Positions 23,194 through 34,995 are shown, counted from the first letter of the stretch. The stretch: 64,000 nt of DNA from Callorhinus ursinus (GCF_003265705.1 NW_020312788.1:7542695-7606694); one strand, 5' to 3'. Program-made: numbers and translations. The notes: a model not told the origin generated them from the sequence alone.

Positions 23194-23790
23194 AATGTAT
23201 TTTAGTAACAAAAATTGGAAAATGGGTTTATATTCTCTTCAAATTTTGTCTCATGAGTAGTTTAAAAGGCTTGGATTGTCATCTTTGTAACTTCCAAAAA
23301 ACAATAAAATAAAATTACAGAAAACAAAACAAAACATTGATTTGGTTATTCCAGGAAGAGCTAATAGTATTTGCATAACATTACAGTCTCCATTGTTATC
23401 TCTCTCTTTAAGCAGATAGCTAAATTTTGGAGCTATATTTAAGGTAACATAATATAATAGAAACAGTAGGTACCCATAAGTCACCTCTCTTTACATCTCC
23501 AATACAGAAGTATTGTGTCCTCACATGACATCTCTAAGACTCACCAGAGAAAATGAAATTTTATGACAACTGATGGTAATTTTCTTGTAGCAAGCTGAGC
23601 TGGAAGAATTATATATAGAGATTAAAACTACAGTTAAACCTTACAGATCACACAGGATAGAGCAATCATTATGCAGTAAATATTTTACTTGCAGGGCATA
23701 CCTTTTTTGCATTGACTTTAATTTTTTTGTATGAAACAATCATATATAAAATACATAAAATGTGTAGGAACCATTCACTTGTCTTCCTAA

Positions 23791-23995
23791 TTTTTTAAAT
23801 TAATTAATTTATTTTTAAAGAGAGAGAGAGGGAGGGAGAGAGTGCTGGGGGGCAGGGACAGAGGGAGAGAAAATATTAAGAAGACTCTGAACTGAGCACA
23901 GAGCCTGATGTGGGGCTCAACCTCAGGACCATGAGATCATGACCTGAGCCGAAACTGAGTCAGACGCTTAACCAACTGTGCCACTCGGGAGTCCC
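23791..23995 (-). mobile_element. CAN SINE (SINEC)
   Basis: Reversed SINEC: T/A-rich tail, GA-rich tract, 'gcacagagcctgatgtgggg', 'atgacctgagccgaaactga', ending 'gtgccactcgggagtccc'. Confidence 0.88.
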
Positions 23996-25422
23996 TTTAT
24001 TTATAGTTTTATCTTGTGTGCAGTCACCATAATTTTTTTGATTTTTGAACTTCATATACATGAAATCATACTGTCTGTATCCTTTGATTAATTAGTTTTT
24101 TATTCAACTTTATGACTTTTAAAGATTTATCCATTTGTAGGTCATTTATTTTTACTTCAAATAATAGTTTGGTTTTTAAGATACATTGTTTCAAGATACA
24201 TTATTTAATTCATTATGCTCTTGGTAAGTATCATCTGGATTGTTTTCGGGTTTTAAAATTTTGTTTATTTTTAGTATTACTGTATTGCTATGAACATTTT
24301 TGTATGTATCTCTAAGCTATATATCTAGAATTGAAATTCCTGAATCAAAGCACATGTGTATATTCAAATTATTAGGCATTGTGAATTGTTTTGCAAAGTT
24401 GTGTTATTTAAAAATTCCATCCATATGTGAGAGTTCATTATTCTAAATCATGATCAAGATTTAGGAGGTACTAATGTTTTAATTGTTATCAATCTGATGG
24501 GTGAAATATATCATTATGTGTTAATTTGCCTTTCTCTGATACAGATGTTGAATAACTTTTTAATATAAATATGTGCCATTTGTTTTTTATCTTCTTTGAA
24601 GTGCTTGTTTATGTCCTTTGTCCATTTTTTTCTATTGAGTTGTTGATCTTATTATTGACTTATAGAAATTATATATTATAAATGCTAATCCTTTGACTTT
24701 TGTGTGTTTCGAAATTATCATTTTCCAGCCCTAGTTATAGTTTATATTTTCTCTATTTCTAACATTGGAGATAGAGAAAATACAAACTATTTTAACAAAG
24801 TCAAAAACATTTTTTCTTTACGTTTTGTGTTTTTATGTCTTATTTAAAACATGTTGCCTAACCAGATGATAGTTTATTCTAAAACTATAAAAAGTTTGCT
24901 TTTGGCAATGTATGTCTTCCTGTAATTGATTTTGTGTATGGCTTAAAGTAGAGTAAAGTAAAAAGTAAAACTTCTTCTTTGTTTTTATTCCTGAGGGGAT
25001 AACCAGTTACAACTGCATCATTTAATAAAGAGTCCATTCTTTCTCTACCAGTCTGAATATCCAGCTTTCTCATTTTTTAAGTCTCCACATTTTCAGGAGA
25101 TTTTTGAGTGCTCTCAAACTTTCACATTTGTTTATCTACTCCTGCACCATTATGACACTGCACTGCGGTAAGTATGTTGACTTTGTAATCAATGTTGGTA
25201 TCTAATAAGGAAGTCATTCAACTTGTTCTCTTAGGATATCTCTTGGACATTGTTTGTCTTTAATTTTCTGTATGTATCAAAGAATCAGATCATCAACATT
25301 CATTTAAAAAACCCGTTGTGATTTTGACATTGACTCTATAGACCAATTTTGCAAGAATTCATATTTTTATGGAATTTATTCTTTTATCCATATACATGGT
25401 ACACTTCTTCACTTAGGTCTTT

Positions 25423-25474
25423 CAATAATATTTTATATAATATTTTATATAATAATATTTTATATAATAATATT
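25423..25474. repeat. AT-rich minisatellite
   Basis: About three imperfect copies of a 12-15-bp ATAATATTTTATAT unit. Confidence 0.75.
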
Positions 25475-25611
25475 TCTCCATAAAGTCCTTGCACATCATT
25501 TTTGGCTTAATTGATAGTACTTTATTTTTAAATGCTTTTGTAAATTTATTTTTATATTAATGACATTTTCTATGTCATTCTCTTACAGATTCATACTTAT
25601 ATACCTTCATG

Positions 25612-25653
25612 CGGTTGGCTCCATAGCTCAGGGTTTACAGCATTGGTCTTGTA
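25612..25653 (+). pseudogene. retroposed 5' half of tRNA-Thr
   Basis: 25617-25653 reads GGCTCCATAGCTCAGGGTTT then ACAGCATTGGTCTTGTA, matching the 5' half of nuclear tRNA-Thr(UGU) through the anticodon loop; the 3' half is missing. The repeat CTT[A/G]TATACCTTCATG lies on both sides (25596-25611 and 25648-25663, 15 of 16 identical) and no poly-A tail is present. This fits the known class of tailless retropseudogenes made from tRNA fragments by L1 machinery. It is not a functional tRNA gene. Confidence 0.8.
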
Positions 25654-26742
25654 TACCTTCATGTATTGAATTGTCTAATATTTTTTAACCTAAGAAAATT
25701 CTTTCTTAGATCGCAGTTATTTGTCTATAATGTGTCATGGATTTTCTTTGTAGGAAATCATATAATTTGCAAATAATAACTTTAATATTGTCTCCACTAA
25801 TTGGGAAGTTGTATGTTATAGTTTCATTAATTTAGAAATTTTAACATGAATATAAAATTTAATAAAATCTAAAGTTAATAGAAATCTTCACCCTTCTCCC
25901 AAATAATGCTAACAGAATGGTTAAACTCTGATTGCCCACTTCCTAATATGTTATTGTTGTACAAGATTTTTTAGTCTGTCTTGATTTTATACCAACCCAT
26001 GAGATAGTTCCTATTATTATAGTTTTATAGAATAAATCTGTCTAGTTTAACTTTTTCTTCAATGTCATTTCTTTTTTCACATCCCTTCTTCTTGAAAGAA
26101 GTACATCCTTCAGGATTTCCTTTAGTGAAAGTCTTTTAGCTTTTAACCCTTTCAGTTCTCTTAATGTAAAAAATCTTTATTTTTATCTTCTTCTTTGATT
26201 TTTTCCCCCTGAACATGAAGTTTGTATTTACAGTTATTTTGGTGTTTGAAGAAATTATTTGACCTCCTTCCTTCCCTCTGTTGTTCTTGTTGAGAAGCCA
26301 GTTATCTGTGCAATTATTTCTTGGTAGCTCGTCTGTGTTACCCCTCGCTTCTTCTAATATCATCCAATTTAATGATTTGTCCGTTAGTTTTGTCTAAATG
26401 TTCTTTTTAATTATTTTATGAACTTCTAATTGTATTTATTATTTTTATCTTTCCCAGAAATTCTACTTCATGGTTTTTAAAATTTCCCAGTCTCTAATTC
26501 CTCATCATGTAAATAATTCTATGCTTTATTTATAAATATGTTAAATATTTGTATTTTATATCTTTCATCTATTAGTTCAAATACCTGCAGTCTCTGTGAG
26601 TTTGATTTTTTTGTTGTTGTTTCTGCTTATACTCATTTATAATGGATTCGTTCTACATTTCTTAGTGACGTTTTTAGTTATGAGACTATGTGTCTATAAA
26701 CTTTATCTGTGGGAATTCTTTGAGGACTGGGTTAAAGACAGA

Positions 26743-26808
26743 CTTCCCATAGAAAATTTGCATGCTTCCCATAGAAAATTTGCATGCTTCCCATAGAAAA
26801 TTTGCATG
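26743..26808 (+). repeat. three exact tandem copies of a 22-bp unit
   Basis: The unit starting CTTCCCATAGAAAATTTGCA repeats without mismatch at 26743-26764, 26765-26786 and 26787-26808. Confidence 0.97.
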
Positions 26809-27439
26809 TAGGTGGGGGGAATTATTCACTGAGTAACATTGTAAACTAAACATTTGGTTTGGGATTGGGGGGGCAAATAGGAATTTGAATTCTAGTTCTT
26901 AAACAATATAAATGTAGAATAACTGGAATTTTTGGGAAACTTTACTCCAAATTTTCTCTAAATTTACTCAGAAGGAGAGCCCAAACAGGTAAGTGTTCTC
27001 TAAAGTCACAGATTGTTTCTTAGGTCACTTACAGAAGGCTTTATACCTTTGCGTGTCCAGCTTTTGAGGATAGTATCTGATTTCCAACTACCTTTGGTCC
27101 TACATTTGTCCTGCCCTGCTTTCCCAAGATGGCACCTTTGGCTGGACATGTCAGCAAATGCCCTCAAGGCAAAAGGCTTCAAGGCTTCTTTAGTACTGTA
27201 GAATGGCTTCCTATGGGTCCTTGCTTCTTAGGAAACTTCTTATTTTCCCACTATCTTAGCCATCTCCTCCTCCTCTTCCTCTCCTCCCCCCACCTTCTTT
27301 AACTATTTTATCAAACTTTTTTTTTTTTTGCTGGAAAATATTTCTTTGCACATTTATAGCTCCATATTGTGAGAAATTAAAATATATTTTTTCCTCCACA
27401 AAATTTTGGCTATTTGGGTGCATAGAATATTATAATTTT

Positions 27440-27635
27440 TTAAAGATTTTATTTTAATTTTTTATTTGACAGAGAGAGACACAGCGAGAGCAGGAACACA
27501 AGCAGGGGGAGTGGGAAAGGGAGAAGCAGGCTTCCCGCTGAGCAGGGAGCTCGATTCAGGGCTAGCTCCCAGGACTCTGGGATCATGACCTGAGCCGAAG
27601 GCAGACACTTAACGACTGAACCACCCAGGCGCGCC
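27440..27635 (-). mobile_element. CAN SINE (SINEC), perfect TSD
   Basis: Reversed SINEC ending 'ccacccaggcgcgcc'. TAGAATATTATAATTTT is repeated exactly at 27423-27439 and 27636-27652. The perfect 17-bp duplication suggests a comparatively recent insertion. Confidence 0.95.
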
Positions 27636-27699
27636 TAGAATATTATAATTTTAAGCAGAAATATGTCTCTGGCATCATTCTTTATGGCTCAAAATTATT

Positions 27700-27872
27700 C
27701 TTTGGGCATTTACTAGTATTGTGATCTTGGGAAAATTACTTCATATACTTCTATCTCAGTTTCCGTATGGGGTTAATAATTTTCCTACCTTAGAGGGTTG
27801 TTAAATTATTAAAAGAGTTTAATAGAATGGTAACTTACAATAGTATGTACTCAGTAAATGATGATAGTATTG
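27700..27872 (+). mobile_element. MIR SINE relic
   Basis: 'gtgatcttgggaaaattact', 'atctcagtttccgtatgggg', 'taataattttcctacct', 'agagggttgttaaatta' and 'gtatgtactcagtaaatgat' follow MIR order. Confidence 0.8.
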
Positions 27873-28225
27873 ATAAAGTAGGAAGAATTGAATGTGGTCC
27901 TCTTGTTAAATCCATTTTCATAGAACTAATTAAAATCAGGACAGACAAAATTTGTAAAATTTGGCTGTAGACTGAGTTAAAGATGAAGATCTTATTAGTA
28001 ATAAAAGTTATACCTTTTTTTTCCCTATACACTTTGATTCTCAGCTTACTTCCTTTTAGGGTCAAACTCTTGGTCCATGACAATAGGTTCACAGTGCAAA
28101 GTTGCCATAACTTCTTGATAAAAATCTTCAGGCTCTTTGTTTAAAGTGTTTATTCTCAGAATCCTTTCTGAGAAATGCCAATTCAATAGACCTATTTTAG
28201 GTATCAGGGAAGTGAATTTTAATAA

Positions 28226-28730
28226 GTGCCAATGGGAGAGAAAAAATTTTCATCTACCCTCTTATGTTCAGTAACTGGAGATTGCAAATTAAACTGATAA
28301 AGACAGATTAACAGGAGAAAAATGGTTTATTTATGCATACAACACATATACATGTAGGAATGTTCAGTGATGAGTAACTCAAAGGGGTGGTTAGCATTTG
28401 GAACTTATATACCATAGTAGAGGAAAGGGAAGGAAGAGGAAAGACTCTAGTGGAAAGAACAAATAGGTTTCTTTGGGAAAGATAAAGTTTTTTGTTTTTG
28501 TTTTTGTTTTGTTTTACTTAGGAGAACTGATGAGAGATAAGAAAGTTGTGATATTGTTTGTCTATACAGGTATGGGTGGTCTTTGTGTCTTCTTCTGGGC
28601 CATAGAACTACCCTAGTGAGGGAATTTATGGTAGATTTACTCCTAGTCTCTCCTCAGGGAATAGAATCCATCTCAAAAAGGCAAATTATGGCAGTCCTGA
28701 TTTCTCAGAAATTTTTGCTTTTTGTCAGAT
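28226..28730 (-). mobile_element. probable ERVL-class solo LTR
   Basis: Read on the minus strand, the block ends with AATAAACC, then 'atttttctcctgttaatctg' and a short tail to 'ctctcccattggca'. This is the polyadenylation-signal end typical of ERVL-type LTRs. The minus-strand start is placed at TGACAAAAAGC. Family assignment (MLT2/LTR33-like) is from recall. No internal coding region is attached. Confidence 0.5.
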
Positions 28731-28843
28731 AGGGGAAGCTCTGAGAAGATTTCTTTCTGCATCTGTTGAATCTCGATATCTTCAGCCTGAAATAATCTTT
28801 CTAGAAACTCTGGAGTTCCTAGTGGATCTTCACAGACCCTAGG
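28731..28843 (-). pseudogene. coding-like segment abutting the LTR, unrecognised
   Basis: After 'atagatttccctag' on the minus strand, a frame opens with DPLGTPEFLERLFQAEDIEI, then QQMQKEIFSELPL, and runs into the LTR. No GT donor exists before the LTR. If this was an exon, its 3' part was lost or replaced at the insertion. A chance frame is possible. Confidence 0.25.
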
Positions 28844-29001
28844 GAAATCTATGAAACACAAATCTATGACAGCATGTACTAAAACAAAATGAATGTATAT
28901 TCTAGTTTTGATCTCACTAAAATAAAAGACCTCAAGGAAGTCATTTGTACTTCATTCTCTTTTATTTTACTCAGATTATCATGCTGGCTCTTTGTCACCA
29001 A

Positions 29002-29310
29002 TCAGTTGAAGAAAAATGGGTATGAAATACCACTGAACATTTTGAAAAGATAATATATCCAATTGAAGCCAAAGAATTTCCTAAAGAAGAGTATAGCTCT
29101 CCTTTTAGTGTTTGCATTTTGATTATGTTCTGCAAATGCATCTAGCCAGATCAAAACCCTTTCTTGAATTCTCTTGTACCACAGCACAAGTTCCTCTTTC
29201 ATAGTTTCTCTCACATTATCCCAAACCACCTTCTACCACCTTAGAGATGCTATTAAAATATCCTTAATGACTTCATTGGAAGGTGTGTACCATATGGAGA
29301 GTGAACTTAT
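29002..29310 (-). pseudogene. coding-like segment with internal stop, unrecognised
   Basis: The minus-strand frame reads YTPSNEVIKDILIASLRW, then a stop at about 29232, then KVVWDNVRETMKEELVLWYK and RIQERVLIWLDAFAEHNQN. The stretch on both sides of the stop looks like one protein, helical and rich in charged residues. No acceptor or donor is clear. This suggests a decayed exon or pseudogene rather than an active gene. The family is not recognised. Confidence 0.3.
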
Positions 29311-29719
29311 AAATAAAGTGCAGCCAGATCAGTTCATATCTGATATATCAGAGGGTGGTTGAATCCCATATGAATAACAAAGTTTGTTTTCTTTCACATT
29401 TTTTCATATCTTTGTGAAGAGATAAACTATACTAGGTTTCTGCAATTCATAAATCAGAAATGCATCATGCATGTAGGGGGAAAAAAAAAAGCTTCAGCCA
29501 CTAACATAAAGATATAGATTTCTTGTTTCTTCTCTTATCTATTCCTGATTGTATTTTACCAAATACTTATGAGTTCAAATTTTCACTATGGCTCTCTCAC
29601 TTTACTTAAAATTTTAGGTATGAGGCACCAGATACAGATATATTAAAATATTTAATAAAAATATGTTCCTAAACCAATAAGAAAGGTTGCAAGCCTACTT
29701 ACTGAATACTAAGCATTTT

Positions 29720-29898
29720 AAAAATTTATTTTATTTATTTTTATTTTTTAAAATGTTAATTCCTGTATAGTTAACACACGGTGTTATATTAATTTCAGGT
29801 GTACAATATAGTGATTCAACAATTCTATACATTACTCCGTGCTCATTATGACAAAAGTACTCTTAATCCCCTTCACCTATTTCACCCATCCCCCCAAC
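29720..29898 (-). mobile_element. 5'-truncated L1 3' end
   Basis: Reversed L1 terminus: T/A-rich tail, 'tagttaacacacggtgttat', 'caggtgtacaatatagtgat', 'ttcacctatttcacccatc'. TSDs 29702-29719 and 29899-29916 both begin CTGAAT and end GCATTTT. Confidence 0.88.
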
Positions 29899-30067
29899 CT
29901 GAATGCAATGCATTTTTTTAATTAAAAAAATGGATAAAATGATGTGGTTCCTGTCCTTCACAATAAGGTAATCCTGCCCCCACCCCAGCTCTCAGCTTCC
30001 AACCTCCCCTCCTGCCACCAATCTCACTAGAATAGAAAAAGTAGAAATGACTTTTAATAAAAAGTAC

Positions 30068-30146
30068 CTTATTTTCTCCATATATTGCATCAGTTCTGAT
30101 TGTTGAGTATAGCCCTCTGGCTCATTTGTATCCAGCATTGTGAGTT
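30068..30146 (-). CDS. candidate internal exon, unrecognised protein
   Basis: Minus strand: 'tctaattgctctttcctcag' is a strong acceptor directly before AACTCACAATGC. The exon is 79 bp and ends ATAAG|GTACTT, an acceptable donor. The frame through it is open and gives LTMLDTNEPEGYTQQSELMQ then YMEKI, with 2 nt carried at each end. This is the best single exon-like object in the middle of the window. No neighbour exon was securely linked, so the gene is unknown. Small size and the absence of homology evidence limit confidence. Confidence 0.4.
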
Positions 30147-30859
30147 CTGAGGAAAGAGCAATTAGACTTGAACAATGGGATTCCAGAACATAATGGACAA
30201 TATGCCAGGTATTTAGTTTCACTATCTTCATTTCTTTTCACATCTTTATGTACTGTGTGATTTTTCCTTAATTTAATTTTAGTGCCATTATTGTATCTTC
30301 TGTTTAATTTTTTTATAGCTTGCTATAATTAAGCTTTTATTTGGAAGTCATTTTAAAACCACTGCATCGTTGTCATGGAATTGTTGGTAATATGTGATTA
30401 CATTATGTTGTCCTTTGCCAGGACACTCTTCTAAATGAAGCATTATCCTCAGAGATTTTCTTGGCTGAAAATGTAAGTAATTAAAAATGTAAACAAATAT
30501 TATCTGTTACATATGCTGCAATAATAAATACTTCCATATAATACAAGTTAATGTCTCTTTTGGGATACAGTTTAATCTTACTACAACATGTTTTATAAAT
30601 GGACAAATGAATGGTTAAGCACTTAATATCATATATACTATAGCATGCAGATGTCCAGGGCTTTTACACGTTCTCTTTTTGAGTATTTATGCATTTTTTA
30701 TAGGCACTACCAATAATCTTTTAGCATTATTTGTTATTTTATAATAATGCCAACTATGGAGATGTGAAAAATAGAATTACCCTTCAAAAATTCCCAATTA
30801 ACACCCAATGTAAATGATAGTCTAGAAAAATGGGCATTCTTTGTTTATAGATTATAGGA

Positions 30860-31250
30860 TGAAAATTAATACATCCTGCTTGGAAGGCAATTTGGCAATA
30901 CGTAACAAAAGCCTAAAAAATGTGCATAGCCTGTACCCGTTAATTTATTTCTTAGAAATTATCCTAAAAAACATTGAAATACATACAAAAGAGAATGTAC
31001 ATACTTTTAATCACTATAGTGTTTCTAATAGCAAAATATGGTAAATAGCCTGAACAGATATCTGTAGAGAAGTGGTTAAGTAGAATATGGTAAATCCATA
31101 AGGTAGACTATTATGCTGTTATAAAAACCAAGTTACAAGGGAAAAGTAAATGACATGATAATGTAAAAGTTCGTTTTACTAAATGGAAAAGCAACAACAA
31201 ATAAAAATAGGCTTAACCAAGAAGGGGTTTTAAACGGTTATTCAAGTCTG
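30860..31250 (+). mobile_element. old L1 3' fragment
   Basis: L1M landmarks: 'aaggcaatttggcaatacgt', 'aaaagcctaaaaaatgtgca', 'ttatcctaaaaaacattg' and 'agaagtggttaagtagaata'. Confidence 0.7.
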
Positions 31251-31550
31251 TTAAAAAGAAGTCATGATGGGTTCCATGTGAATGGTATCCATTGTTTATC
31301 AGTGATTTTGTCCACACTAAAGGAAACCACCCAAAGAAAGTTATTAAATCAACTAGTTGAATAGACTAATTTAAAAGGCAAATTGATTGAAATGACCAGC
31401 TCAGACTTTCTCAAAACTTACATCAGCCTTAAATAGTGTACAGGAAGAAATATATTGTACTAAACAGCAATCAGATAGAAAATTAGATTTTTAAGGTGAA
31501 GTATTAGCAGAAAAATTCCTGTGAGGTACTTAGAAACTGTATTCATCTTC

Positions 31551-31584
31551 CTCTCTCTCTCTCTCTCTCTCTTTTTTTTTTTTT
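31551..31584. repeat. CT microsatellite with T-run
   Basis: (CT)n followed by a run of T. Confidence 0.9.
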
Positions 31585-31654
31585 GTATGAGGATAATTTA
31601 CCCAAGTTTGGTTAAAATAGACGTGGTTTTTAACTCTGGCTAAGGAGTTTATCT

Positions 31655-32045
31655 GGCTGAGGAAATTATCAAATGGGTGAATGGATAAACAAACTGAGAT
31701 AGGTATATACCATAAAATACTACTTAGCAATAAAAAAGAATGAATTACAGATACATGCAACAGCCGGGATGAATCTCTAGGAAATAAAGCTGAGTTAAAA
31801 AAGAAATCCCCAAAAGTTACATAGTATATGACTGCATTTATATAACATTTTGAAAGGACAAAATGAGATTCATGGTTGTCAAAGATTAGGGCATGATGAG
31901 GGAGTAGGAGGGAATTGGGTGTGTTTATAAAAGTATAATACAAGGGATTCTTATGGTTATGAAACTATTCTGTATCTTGACTGTGGCGCTTGAAATACAA
32001 AGTGACACAAAGGAAACTGTATAGAACTAAATACACACACATACA
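31655..32045 (+). mobile_element. old L1 3' fragment
   Basis: 'gggtgaatggataaacaaac', 'aatactacttagcaataaaa', 'acagatacatgcaacagc' and 'tgactgcatttatataacat' match the L1 3' region. Confidence 0.75.
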
Positions 32046-32128
32046 AACACACACAAATGAGTACAACCCAAACTGGGGAAATCTGAATAAGATACATGGA
32101 TTGTACCAATGACAGCATTCTTTTCTTT

Positions 32129-32336
32129 AAGATTTATTTATTTATTTCAGAGGGAGAGAGGAAGAGAGCATATGCATGTGCACAAGTGGGGGGAGGGACA
32201 GAGGGAGAGAATCTTCAAGCAGACTTCCCGCTGAGTGCAGAGCCTGATTTTGGGGGACCACCATGTCACAACCCATGAGATCACAGCCCATGAAACTGAG
32301 TTGGATGCTCAACCAACTGAGCCGCCTGGATGCCCC
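32129..32336 (-). mobile_element. CAN SINE (SINEC)
   Basis: Reversed SINEC with 'tttatttatttcagagggag' and 'caaccaactgagccgcctgg'. The flanking repeats CAATGACAGCATTCTTTTC (from 32107) and CAATGGCAATATTCTTTTT (from 32338) are a slightly diverged TSD. Confidence 0.9.
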
Positions 32337-32381
32337 TCAATGGCAATATTCTTTTTTTTTGAAGTATGAATAATAGGTTGT

Positions 32382-32518
32382 TGTTTTTTTTTAATTTTTT
32401 ATTGTTATGTTAATCACCATACATTACATCATTAGTTCTTGATGTAGTGTTCCATGATTCATTGTTTGTGCATAACACCCAGTGCTCCACGCAGAATGTG
32501 CCCTCCTAATATCCATCA
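32382..32518 (-). mobile_element. L1 3' end fragment, arctoid-like
   Basis: 'gttaatcaccatacattaca', 'tcattagttcttgatgtagt' and 'gcataacacccagtgctcca' form the same 3' UTR as the copy at 62.2 kb. Confidence 0.85.
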
Positions 32519-32559
32519 TTCTAATTATGATATTGTAACATAGTGTTGTAAGACGTTAT

Positions 32560-34745
32560 CAGTGGAGATTGCACAAATAGTAAAACAAAGCTTTTGTATT
32601 ATTTTTTTACAATGGCATGTAGAATCTACAATAATCTCAAGATAAAAAGTTTAAGTAAAAAAAAAATAAACATCATACCACAACCACGTGGGGTTTGTAT
32701 GGGTGATGCAAAGCTGGTTCAATATTCAAAACCATCAGTGAAATGTCCTACATTAACAAGCTACAAAAAATAAAATTACATGATCACATCAATTAAGGGA
32801 GAAATATATACATGTATTAGCAAGGAAAAATCTGAAAATGAAATTAAGAAAACATTTTCATTCACAATAGCATCAAGAAGAACAAAATATTTAGGAATAA
32901 ATTTAATAAAAATATTTAAGACTTACATATTAGAAATAATAAAACATCACTGAGAGAAATTAAAGGAGATCCATATAAATAGAAAGATAGTCCATGTTCA
33001 TGGATTAAAGTCTCAATGCTGTCAAGATGACAACTCACCTCAAATTGATCTTTAAATTTATTGCCATCTTTATTACATGTGAGCAAGCTTTTTGGTGGAA
33101 ATTGCCAAGAGGACTAAAATTTGTATGGAAAATCAAAGTACCTAGAACAGTCAAAACAATTTTTAAAAGGAAAAAAATTGTTGGAAGACATACAATACCT
33201 AGAAAAATGTATTAAGTCCACAGTAATCAGGACAGTGTGGTATTGGCATAAGGACAAAGAAACAGATCAATGGAACAGAGTTGAGTGTTCACAAATGTAT
33301 TCTTACAACTAAGATCAATTGATTTTCAATAAAGACAAGTCAATGAGGAAGGGTTAGCTGTTTCAAAAAATGGTGCTAGAACAATTGGATGTGTACATGC
33401 AAAAAAAAAGGTAAAAAAAATCAATTAGAGTTTATCTTATTACCTCAAAATAACTCCTTAGACCTAAATGTAAGGGTAAAAACTATAAACTTCTGGGGGC
33501 ACGTGGGTGGCTCAGTAGTTAAGCATCTGCCTTCGGCTCAGGTCATGATCCCGGGGTCCTGGGCTAGAGCCACGCATCGGGCTCCCTGCTCAGAGGGGAG
33601 CCTGTTTCTCCCTCTCCCACTCCCCCTGCTTGTGTTCCCTCTCTCGCTGTGTCTGTCTCTGCCAAATAAATAAATAAAATCTTAAAAAAAGCTATAAACT
33701 TCTGGAGAAACATAAGAGAACTATCTTCATGACCTTGGGTTGGGTAAAGAGTTCCTAGATGTGACACCAAAAATATGATCAATAAGGGAAAAAAATGATA
33801 TATTTGATGGGCCAGACTGGGGGAAAATTTGGTAAATCATATATCTGATAAAGAAATTTTACCTAGAATACAAAAGGACTCTAATAATTCAATTAAAAGA
33901 AGACATACAACCCAATTTTTAAAATGAAAAAAATATATTAAGAGAGATTACAACAAATAAAATATATGTATGGCTTCTGCTATATCAGAAGATACTCGAC
34001 ATTGTTATTCATTAGAGAAATGCAAAGTAAAATCATGAAAGATCACTACAAGTCCATTCAAATGGCTGTAATCAAAGAGAGAGACCATACAAAGTGGCTG
34101 TGAATATGCAAAAAGATTGGAATCATCATGCATTGCTGGTAGGTATGCAAAATGTTACAGGCACTTTGGAGAACAATTTTGCAATTTCATAGAAAATTAA
34201 ACATAAACTTACTATATGAACCAAAAAGTCTTTTTTCTAGGAATCTAAATCAAAATGTATTCTCACAAAAAGACATGTACGCAAACAATCACAACAACAT
34301 TATTCAAAATAGTCACAGTGTAGAAAAAATCAACAAATCCGTTAGCTGGTTAATTGATACAGATTGTGGTATAGACATCAGTGTAATCTGATTTAGTAAT
34401 TAAAAGGAAGGAGCTACTGATACATGGGTGTCTAAAACATTATGCTCAGTAAAAGGAGTTAAAAGCAAAAGATTCTGTGTTATTATCCCAGTTATTCTAA
34501 ATGTCCAGAAAAGGCATATTTATAGAGTTAGAAATCACATAAATGGTTGCCTATGACTTAGAGGTCAGAACAGAGATTAACTGTGAAAGGGCACAGGAAA
34601 CTTTTTGGGTTGATGGAAATGTTCTAAAACTGGATTATGTGATGTTTTCACATTTTTATAAATAATCTACCAACATCGTTAAATTGTACATTTACAAGGG
34701 TGTCAATTATTTATCTCAATAAATCTGTTCAAAAATAAACATTGA
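32560..34745 (+). mobile_element. old L1 (L1M type), interrupted by a SINE
   Basis: Plus-strand ORF2 and 3' UTR landmarks include 'caagatgacaactcacctca', 'atcaggacagtgtggtattg', 'caaaaaatggtgctagaaca', 'gtaaatcatatatctgataa' and 'tgcattgctggtaggtatgc', ending with 'ttatctcaataaatctgttc'. It is split at 33497-33690 by a SINE. All frames are broken. Confidence 0.88.
33497..33690 (+). mobile_element. CAN SINE (SINEC), perfect TSD
   Basis: Head 'gggcacgtgggtggctcag', 'aggtcatgatcccggggtcc' and an AAATAAATAAATAAAATC tail. CTATAAACTTCTGG is repeated at 33483-33496 and 33692-33705, inside an older L1. Confidence 0.95.
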
Positions 34746-34879
34746 TATAATATGCAGTACATATTTCATTTGAACAAGTGTAAAATAAACTATTGAAAAA
34801 GCCTAAGTCATTCAGTCAACACTTGTATGATCCAGGATTTTTGTTTGTTTTGTTTAGCCTGAAAGCCCCAAAACTTTCC

Positions 34880-34947
34880 CTCCCTCCCTCTCTTCCTTCC
34901 TTCCTCCTTTCTTTCTTTCTTTCTTCTTTTCCTTCCTTCCTTCCTTT

Positions 34948-34995
<48 letters not shown>

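Larger units (their letters stand above)
24000..27250 (-). mobile_element. ancient L1 (L1M type), fragmented
   Basis: Antisense L1 landmarks recur. At 24500-24720 are 'ttaatttgcctttctctgat', 'tatgtcctttgtccattttt' and 'aatgctaatcctttgactt'. At 25000-25060 is 'aataaagagtccattctttc'. Near 26080-26130 'cttgaaagaagtacatcctt' and 'aggatttcctttagtgaaag' match the 5' part of old L1s. 26700-27250 is less certain. No ORF is intact. Confidence 0.6.

Noticed and set aside
31530..31943. 137-codon minus-strand frame
   Set aside because: It lies antisense to an old L1 3' fragment and a CT repeat.
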